Of a DNA stretch of 41,462 bases, positions 33,896 to 41,462 are shown in pieces. The stretch covers positions 1 to 41,462 of the forward strand of contig JAANBB010000363.1 of assembly GCA_014621425.1 (NCBI GenBank), read 5' to 3'. Positions within the stretch are counted from its first letter, which is position 1; each line of letters starts with the position of its first letter. The notes below the pieces were generated by a model that was not told the origin of the DNA, ran no database searches, and saw only the letters and a program-made list of their open reading frames with translations. The DNA comes from Cylindrodendrum hubeiense (lineage: Eukaryota > Ascomycota > Sordariomycetes > Hypocreales > Nectriaceae). Position numbers and translations under genes: made by a program.

Positions 33896-36800
33896 TCAAG
33901 ACCTCCATCGGCTCTGGCCACCGCAACAGCGTCGATTTCCATCGACACCCACCCTAGGGCTTGCAACCCCCTGTTGCTCAGACCCGACATCGCCGCGGCC
34001 CCCACCCCAATTTGACAACATTTCACTTGTGCTCTTATCAAGTTCTTCATATTCCTCCTCCCACTGATGTCGCTGCTCTTGCGTAAAGGCCTCTAGTATG
34101 TGCTTGGCGCCGGCCTTGACCTTGTCGACGAGGATCTCTGTCGCTGCAACCGTCTCCCAGTTGAGCGCGGCATAGCGCGGTGTTGGTACGATTTCTCGGG
34201 GTAGAATACTCCGTTGGTGTCGATCCCTGTTTCAAGAAGCTTGCAGAGTAGCGGTTTGCTCCTTCTATAATTATGAATCCTCGCTGTGTCGAAGAGTGTT
34301 CGGCCATCGTTTGTGGGAATGCTCGTGTCGGCCGATTCTTCAAGGAAATACTCTGCCGCGTCGTATAATTCTCGCGAGATCGTGAGATGAAGTGGAGTGT
34401 AGCCCTTCCTGTCAACATCGTTGATTCCAGCCCCCAAGGGGACGATCTCGCGGGCCATCTTGACAATCTCAGCTTCCGCCAAAGAGTCCTTGCGAATCAG
34501 CGCCAACAATGGGGTATCCGAGTCGGAATCCCTCTGGTTAATATCAGCTCCCTGGCGGACCAGCCATTTCGTAGTTTCTGTTTTGCTGTTCAAAACGGCC
34601 GTGTGAATAAGGCCAGCAGCCTTCAAATCGACCCCAAAGTCGCGATACATGTCGAGAATCTGGGGATTTTCAACCTTGGACTCCATTACCGAATCCCAGG
34701 CGGTTTCGATCATGCGTTTGATCGCACTCTTGTTGGACTCATCTCCTTGAGCCGCCAACAGGCTGTCGAAAAGCGCCTTGGCGGCCCGCGCATCACCTTG
34801 TATTGTCGCGGCCTTAAGGGCTATGGATTTCTGGTAATTGCCACTGCCCTCAAGAAGTAGTTTCACAGCGTCTATTTGGCGGAAGACGACTGCGCTGACG
34901 ATGGAATAGCCGCCGAATTGGTCCAAACCTCTCGGGCAATGTATGTTCGGATCGGCCTTGTGCTTCAGCAGAAGTTTGAGTATATCTGGGCGGCGGTTGA
35001 AGATGGCAGCTTGTAGCGCATGGTAGCTGTCAGAAGACCGCGCATTGGGGTTTGCCCCATGTGAGAGAAGAGTCTCGCAGGTCTTGTAATGGTTGCCTCG
35101 GATTGCTAGATGCAGAAGATTATCGCCGTTGGCGTTGGTGCGATCCACGTCGATTTTGCCTGCTTTGATCCATTCGCCCAGAATATGATCTAGACCCAAG
35201 AGGGCGCAGCCGAATTCAGCAGCATGCGTGGGACGGAGATGTGCTCGAACGAACGTGTCGTTAAGAATGCGGTTGAGCTCATTCTTCATCCTCCAGCTCT
35301 CGGAATACTTGTCGTCAAAGACTGTGCGTGTTTTGAGGTGTTCCGGCTCGTCCATTGTCAAATTGACGTTTCCCCGGTTGAAAATAGTCCAGGCTCTGTA
35401 GGGGCTGTTGCTTGCCTTGGGGTCACCCATGAACTCCAAGACAAGCTCATCAATGGTTTGCCGTAGATCCTCGTCGCCCCTCCCCCGTCGCACATGAAGC
35501 GGCCAGGTCTGGGAGGCGTACTGTGTCCACTTCTCCAGCCCTGTATCCTCGTGTCCTTTGATGTGATTGTGGAAGGATATACTTGAGCATACCGACGCAT
35601 CTTTGTGTTGATGGACGTTGAATAGCTCTAATGTGCAGGAGAATTTTGGAAATTGGAAGGTCGGGGGATCGTCATCGTCAATGGTCCTAACTGACCCTTG
35701 ATCAGAGTCTTCCCAAATCAAATCGTGACGGTATGAAACCTCTTCTATGTCGACTTTAAGCCAGGGATGCTCAATAAAATTGGCAACCTCAGTTTCGTCC
35801 TCACTATCTTCGTAGATATTCTGCTCGTTCTCGTCAAGGACATCGCCCCACTGAAGCCGGAGAAGTGTTCTGAGACAAATGCAGGCCATGAAGGCATTTG
35901 CCTCCGCAAGCGACCAGTGATGAAGCTCGAGATACTCCCGGACAGACAAGTGAGAGAATCTACAAATGGCGTTTGGGTTAGTTTTTATGTTGGTGTTTTG
36001 GGGCAGCTTTCTCCGGTATTTGCTGTTTGGCGTATCGATATATTCTCGCTTCGAACGCGTGGGATCCAAAAAGTCCAAGGGCCTTTCAGGTACGCCGTCG
36101 GCTAGAATGACAAGATTATAGCAAGCGTCGAGAATGTAGTCAATGTCGACATCGGGGTCCAAGTAGAAGTCCTCTTCGATATTCTGAGTGGCGGCAATCA
36201 CCATTTCTGATGGACTCAGAGGACGCCACGAACACATGAGTATTTTGAAGACCAAAAAGGCTACCTCTCGTTTGCTTCCCTCTTGCGAAGCAATGTTGCT
36301 GTAGATATTCTTATAAGCTGCCTCTAGGCCCCGAGGCAGCCTATCTAGGTAGCTCAGAATATCCTTGTTTCGATTGAGCTTCAGCAATTCATTGATGTGC
36401 AGGGCAGCCCACTGAAACCTACACGAGGGTTAGGTGTCAGTGTCGCTAAAGTAGGAGTCGGTTGCACTTACATCCCCTGGCTCTTGGACTGGAATGTCTT
36501 CAAGATTTGTTTTCGGACTTGCTCCGTCATCTTGGTCCGACAGAATGGACTTTGCTCGAGCTTATTCAACACGAACTTCTCAATGTCTGATTGATTGTCA
36601 TTCGCCGTGACTTCGAGGTGATCTCGTATCTCGTATCGTTCTCTTAAATCCTGGTCTTGTCTGCTCGCAATGTAGATCTTGACAGGCCGGGGTGATTTTT
36701 CAGCGATGAGATCCAATGTATTCATGAGCACCTCTCGCGTGTCTCGATCACACTCATCGAGACCGTCAATGGCGATGGTGCACCGCGCATAGTCTTTTGT

Positions 36801-38512
36801 TAGTTGAAGCAAAAGTTCCTCGCACTCTTCGCTAGTGAGTTGATCTCTGGAAAACCCAGACCGCTTTCGTTTGGTGTATTTACTCTCGACGTACGGTATC
36901 ATTGTAGACTCGTCTCTGGAAGTTGAGAATTGCCTGACAAGACTCCGAAGAACCATGACAGGATCTCGATGGTCTGTTCGATTTCGATCACAATAGAAGT
37001 AAGCAAAGGCTTCATTGGTGTCTTCGTCCGCGGTTAAGCGGAGGATGTCGTCAATGACTTTGGACGAAAGCTTCGTTTTGCCAGCTCCAGCTACAACCAC
37101 AACTTAGTCAATGCATCGATCCACGAAGCTAGAACTGGAGACTTACGAATTCCATTTAGCCAAAGTGTGTTTGAAAGGTCTGTAGACCTCCATTGGGAGT
37201 ATGTCTCGTGGTCCAACAACCACTGCCCGGTGTCCTTCACTCGGCCCTTGGCAGCGTTATAATGATCAGTCTCAAAGGGGATTTCGGAGATCCATTGAAG
37301 AATTTTGCATCTCTCATCGTCTTCCAGTTTCTTCCAGAACCTCCGAGAAGTAGTATCAAACTGATCCATATGCTGTTTCAGCATTTCTCGCAGATCAACA
37401 TGAGCCTTATCCTGCCGCTTGCGCGACATGGAGCCTACCACACGCTCGCAGTTTTCAGCAGTAATTTCGCAACGCAATTCAACTCTTCCCATGTCGGCCA
37501 GCATCCCAGACACTTTTACAGGATCGACGGTGGCGCATAGTGTCCTCATGAAGGTATTCTCATCCATGAGTTTGATATATGTTGCGAGAAAGGACAGGAT
37601 GCTTCGGTACGTCAGAACAATAGCCTTCTGAAGCTCGCTCAAGGCATCATCGGCAGGAACTTGATCTAGATTGACCTGTATATAGAGGCGCTCGTATATC
37701 CGGCAGCGGTTGATTAAACAGGTGACCAGCTCAATTCCGATCAGAATATGGCCCGCTTGCTCTACATCGGCGGTAACGACCTACAAGGAGATTAGTATTT
37801 AAGCTAGAGAATGACGGATGCCTAGATGGTTTTAAATTAGACCTACTGAAAGAATAGCTTTGATGGCGGCCCAGGGGAGAGCCAAGTGAACCGGGTCCAT
37901 ACTAGCCGCAAACTCGCCAACACTTTTGAAGGTGGTTACCCAGCCGCATATCTTAGCAACAACATCGCGTAGCACGATTTTGCGGCCTCCAAAGTTGAGT
38001 TTCCAGGTCTTTTCCTCGACTACGTGCTGCTTTTCGTCGACGACTGACTGCAGCTCGTCTAGGATGTCTTTCGTAGGGCCGAGTTTGACGTTGGTGTCTA
38101 ACGCATTGCATTCATCCTCCGGGAGCATTCCCTTTGCCTTGGCCCAGAGGTCTTCGCTGATAGGAAGCGGGTACTCCCTGTCGGGGGTTACGGCCTTATG
38201 CGCTGGGTCCTTGTAATTCATCTTCGTAGGCCCAGCCTGCTCCGAAGCTGACTCCTCAGGACTGTCATCTCTCCGCTCCGTTGAAGAGATTCTGGTGACT
38301 TCGACAACAGGGCCTGCGGTCTTTGCGTCGACGGTTTTGACCTCAGAGAGAATGCTGCTCGTTTCGGTAGTGTCGTCTACCTTCGCCTTGTGCTCATGCA
38401 ACGTCGTCTCGCGAGCGGGCTTGGCAGAAGACTGGGTTGCGGGAGACTTTGACTTTTTCCCAAAGAGCCATTCCTTCACGCGCTCTCCCTTGCGTCGCTT
38501 CACAGGGTCCAT
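33896..38512 (-). CDS. NLR-type STAND protein: NACHT_N, NACHT, ankyrin-like repeats
   Basis: Exons are 38512-37847, 37780-37147, 37090-36472 and 36418-33896, about 1,480 residues if one base is compensated near 34185. Fungal NLR-like proteins act in non-self recognition, incompatibility and programmed cell death; the trigger here is unknown. Residues 1-115 are basic and Ser/Glu-rich with no recognised effector domain. About 118-260 matches NACHT_N (PF17100), with KIVLRDVVAKICGWVTTFK and DPVHLALPWAAIKAIL. NACHT starts at WLNGIPGAGKT (Walker A, P434 to T439), with Walker B CTIAIDGLDECD at 537-548 and a sensor-like IYIASRQDQDL. The winged-helix end is FSHLSVREYL at about 794-803. A long acidic spacer precedes degenerate ankyrin-like repeats (about 1040-1380). 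The frame reading these repeats stops at 34093. Another frame continues with RYAALNWETVAATEILV and a Glu-rich tail to 33896, through either a one-base indel or a weak 56-bp intron (34209-34154). Confidence 0.88.
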
Positions 38513-39207
38513 TTTGACAATGCAACCCACTTGTGTTGGCGACAGTCGTTATTCAGGATAACTATGTCTTGCCTGTAATACGCTGCTGTGTGTGCGGGGT
38601 TTGTGGCCTGACTGCAATGTTAGCGCTGATCGGACCCTGGCCGCATTGGAAGGATGCCAGGTAGGGCTTCAGGCCCAGGCCGTGGCTATGGTTTTGGTCA
38701 GGTCATACTCATGATAATTCCAATAACTGCGGCTTCATATTGGTGAGAAGGTTCGCGAATTGACGCAAGCTTTCTCTGGGCGGCATCCAGAAGTTGGGTT
38801 GAGTTGGGTTGGGTTGCATACAACGCGAATCGAGTCTACACTCGAATGATGCGGCTTACTTAAGATTCAGATCCCATGTATTTCTACTAAAGCCTTTCCA
38901 AGTGGTGCTTGGCTATGTCTAACTAACCCGCTAGTAAATGCTATAGCCTATCCTGTCTTGAACACCATCTTCCCCTTTGTACGACCGGGCAAGTTTTTCG
39001 TACCAACTACTTGCTTGTGTATAGCCTGAGAACCCGAATCTAAAGCCGAGCAAACCAACGCATTCTCGAAACGCCAACCTATGCAAATCAATAAAGAAGA
39101 ATTGGAAAGGGCAGTCCAATAGAACACAGGCACACCACGGAGGGCGCCCTGGTTCACAACGCCACGCAGACTCCGTCGAGACAGGAATCAACTGCATCAG
39201 AGTCCAC
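38513..39207. other. Intergenic region between the NLR-type and UBP16-type genes
   Basis: This stretch carries the NLR-type promoter and the deubiquitinase 3' UTR. A short GTTGG repeat (GGGTTGAGTTGGGTTGGGTTG) lies at about 38797-38817. No coding sequence is supported. Confidence 0.5.
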
Positions 39208-41094
39208 CTAGGACTCTTTATCAAGCTCATAAAACAACAAATACACCTCCCTCTGCATCCCCAGCACTTCGCTGGTCTTCGCCTCGCGCACCTTCTCATC
39301 GTTGACCCTCCACCACTTGTCGGTCATGCCCTTCCGCCTCTTTGCTCGCTTTCCCATGCCGGATGCCGCCGGTGGTCGAGGGTATCCGGTATCTAGCGTT
39401 TGCTTAGGCGATGTCAACCTGGAGAGGACGGACTTGGTGGATGCTGCGACTGAGCGAAGACTGCTGGTTTCGCCATCCTTTTCCTTGGAAGTCGAGAGGC
39501 TCGACGACCTGTTTCTGTCTGACGGCACGCTTCTAGGTGGCACTGGCAGTGAGTCTAGCGACGGCGTCGACGAGTTGTTCCCCGAGGATGCGGACAGGAG
39601 ATCGGGGGTGGATATCGCCGGGCTGTCGATGACACGGGCAGAGATCTCGGGGGTGGATATGGGAGTGGGCGTCTTGCTATAAACTTCAGATGGCTGGAAG
39701 GTGTTTGAGTTGGAGAATGGAGCTGCGAGGTTCTGTCGTCGGAAGGCCTCGTAGTGGCCGCTATTGTGTCCACCGCGGTGTGTGACCAGGCCCAGGAGCT
39801 TGTATTTCTTCTGGTCTATCAAGCCACCAAGTGGGAGCGTTTCAGGGAAGGAAACCTTGGCCGAGTTCTTCTGGGTCATTTGCCCCGCGTCGTAGATGGA
39901 TCGCGAGAGGTGAATGGCTAGGATCTTGGGGAAGAGGGACATCCGGGTGGTCTTTGCGATCCTCCTCTTGGGAGCATAGCGCATGTCTCCCAGATCCACG
40001 TCCTCGGGGGGGTGTTCGGGGTCTGTGTCAATGGCAAACTGGAGCTTCTCAATGCTCTCTTGCGCTTGCGCTTTGAAGGTCTCTGAAGTCGACTTGGCGA
40101 TCTCGTGCTCTAGGTTGGCCTTTGTTTGCAGAAGGCGGCACATTTCGCACTTGAAGTCGTCAATGTACTCGGTCTTAAAGATTCCATCGAAGCAGCCATT
40201 GAGCGTAGTAGACGAGACCTGAGGGACGGCCAATGTGATGGTGCAAAATGTCTCCTCTCTCGGCTTTGTCTTGTATCGGCAAGTCTGGCACTCCAGGTGC
40301 GATTCGTATTTGCCCTCCATGGGGAAGCCTTCCTCGAGCTCAAGCGGCAATGGGCCAAGGCCACCATTTGATTGGATCTGAGGGATCTGAGGGATCTTGG
40401 TGTCGGTAGACGGCTCAATGGCCGAGGTATCGGTGCCGTCTTCGGCCTCTTGGTCTGACGGGGTCTCGGCGGTAGAGCCGTTGCCATTGACATGTTCGTC
40501 GCTGGGCTTAACCAGGTTCTCCGAGCTTGCTGTCAGGCCACGTCTCCGCGCATGGAGGCGGGCGCTCTGGCCGGCATGGTACTCGTCCTTGAGGCGCTCG
40601 GCGACGATTTGCAGGAACTCTTGCGCATCCTGCTGCTGGCGGCTGATGCGCTGCTTGAAGGCAACCTCGAGGACCTTGACGAACTGGAAGGGCGAAATGG
40701 CCTTCCTGTAGATGGGGCGTTCGTTAAGCGCATCGAGCATCTCCTTCAAGCCCTGTGTGACCAAGCCGTCCTGCAGACCCTGCAGCTTCCACTGGGCCAC
40801 CTGCTTGCCCTCGGGTTGGACGAGGCTGGCGTAGACGGCGGGATCCTCGATGCGACGGCGGTGCGTCTCGCGGATCAGGTAGACGCGCAGCTCCCCGAGA
40901 CCGGCGAGGGCCTGGAGGACCGAGTTGATGAAGCAGTCATTGGCCTGGTTGCGCAAGCCGACAATGGACTTCTTTTTTGAGCTGCTGGCGTCGTGGTCGA
41001 TGGAAAAGTTTGGAGCGAAGACGTAGATGAGGGCGGCGGCGGCGAGCGATGCACCGGCGGCGTAGGACACGACGGTGGCCGACTTGTCGGGCAT
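39208..41094 (-). CDS. Ubp16-type membrane-anchored ubiquitin-specific protease
   Basis: A single exon encodes 628 residues from the ATG giving MPDKSATVVSYAAG; the frame is open further upstream but has no ATG. A membrane helix at about 8-27 suggests an N-terminal anchor like that of yeast Ubp16, which sits on the mitochondrial outer membrane; that location is inferred. The peptidase C19 domain starts at residue 44. The Cys box is GLRNQANDCFINSVLQAL with catalytic C54, where GNTC of most members is replaced by ANDC. The QQDAQEFL block is at 154-161. Zinc-ribbon CxxC pairs lie at 269/272 and 316/319. The His box is GLVTHRGGHNSGHYEAF with catalytic H447. A Ser/Pro/Thr-rich insert precedes the final WWRVNDEKVREA and the terminal YLLFYEL strand. 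Its substrates are unknown. Confidence 0.93.
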   Translation of the reverse strand: MPDKSATVVSYAAGASLAAAALIYVFAPNFSIDHDASSSKKKSIVGLRNQANDCFINSVLQALAGLGELRVYLIRETHRRRIEDPAVYASLVQPEGKQVAQWKLQGLQDGLVTQGLKEMLDALNERPIYRKAISPFQFVKVLEVAFKQRISRQQQDAQEFLQIVAERLKDEYHAGQSARLHARRRGLTASSENLVKPSDEHVNGNGSTAETPSDQEAEDGTDTSAIEPSTDTKIPQIPQIQSNGGLGPLPLELEEGFPMEGKYESHLECQTCRYKTKPREETFCTITLAVPQVSSTTLNGCFDGIFKTEYIDDFKCEMCRLLQTKANLEHEIAKSTSETFKAQAQESIEKLQFAIDTDPEHPPEDVDLGDMRYAPKRRIAKTTRMSLFPKILAIHLSRSIYDAGQMTQKNSAKVSFPETLPLGGLIDQKKYKLLGLVTHRGGHNSGHYEAFRRQNLAAPFSNSNTFQPSEVYSKTPTPISTPEISARVIDSPAISTPDLLSASSGNNSSTPSLDSLPVPPRSVPSDRNRSSSLSTSKEKDGETSSLRSVAASTKSVLSRLTSPKQTLDTGYPRPPAASGMGKRAKRRKGMTDKWWRVNDEKVREAKTSEVLGMQREVYLLFYELDKES

Positions 41095-41462
41095 GGTCGA
41101 ACGGCAGGGTTGAACCGGTGGCTCGGAAGAGTCGGGATTCGGAGAGGAGCGAGTTGGAGTCTGACAAGTCAAACAGGGACGGGTACAACAGGGCTGCTGC
41201 GGCTTGCGCTCATGTCTTGGGTTGGGGTTAGTGCGGAGAGGTGGCGAGCGGCCGTGATGGGTTCGGGGGGTGTGTTGGATGTTAGCTGGAGACTGCAGGC
41301 GACTCTGGGGACGGCATCGACGACATGGCAGAGGGAGAAGTGAGAAAGTGAGAAGTAAAGCAACCGCACAGATGAGAGAGATGGCGAGGGAATAGTACAG
41401 GGCACCACGCAGGAGGTCGAGTTACTAAAGGAGCGACGGGGAAAAGGCCGGGGGGAGCCTAT
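41095..41462. promoter_or_regulatory. Promoter and leader of the UBP16-type gene
   Basis: The last 368 bases lie upstream of the deubiquitinase start codon. Read on the minus strand they are rich in CTCTC and TCCC pyrimidine tracts, as expected of a fungal leader. No gene is supported before the window ends. Confidence 0.5.

Noticed and set aside
34047..34466. Second open frame overlapping the end of the NLR-type gene
   Set aside because: It gives Arg/Gln-rich sequence with no ankyrin pattern; the protein-like tail is in the third frame.
38931..39299. Minus-strand open frame overlapping the end of the UBP16-type gene
   Set aside because: It lies mostly in the expected 3' UTR, is Cys/Arg/Trp-rich without a pattern, and has no splice structure.

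Overview
The window is nuclear DNA of a filamentous ascomycete. The genes carry short GT-AG introns (mostly 49-105 bp) with CTRAC-like branch sites, codons favour C or G in third position, and the products are typical of Pezizomycotina. The ATP4, NUO49, COQ6 and Heh1/Src1 proteins read like Sordariomycetes, probably Hypocreales. That placement is an inference from remembered protein similarity, not from a search. There are no rRNA genes, recognisable transposons, CRISPR arrays or bacterial operons.

Layout, left to right. Positions 1-4157 are a GC-rich stretch without a convincing gene, full of short tandem repeats. Next come ERV46 (-) and a CstF-64/Rna15-type RRM protein (+), which share a divergent promoter. 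A CorA/Mnr2-type Mg transporter (-) follows; its N-terminal exon needs a one-base frame change. A tRNA-Ser(AGA) gene (+) lies at 12023-12104. NOC4 (-) and ATP4 (+) are divergent, as are the HeH/MAN1-type inner nuclear membrane protein (-) and COQ6 (+). COQ6 and the complex I 49 kDa subunit gene (-) converge. From 22.3 to 25.1 kb there is sparse DNA holding only a GNAT acetyltransferase gene (-). A Zn2Cys6 transcription factor (-) is preceded by about 3.6 kb of gene-free, repeat-rich DNA. The right third holds a GT31-like glycosyltransferase (-), a large NACHT-ankyrin NLR-type gene (-) and a membrane-anchored UBP16-type deubiquitinase (-).

Most of the window is conserved housekeeping. ATP4, COQ6 and NUO49 all serve mitochondrial respiration and lie within about 7.6 kb. 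NOC4 and the CstF-64-like protein act in rRNA and mRNA maturation. The accessory-looking part is the right third. The NLR-type gene is the best candidate for something biologically interesting: PF17100-like NACHT_N, NACHT with an intact Walker A split by an intron, ankyrin-like repeats, and a C-terminal tail reached only by a frame change or a weak intron. I did not find a clearly undescribed multi-gene system.

All exon boundaries were placed by eye from splice signals, reading frame and protein continuity. Coordinates of multi-exon genes give the outer limits, with exons listed in the evidence.
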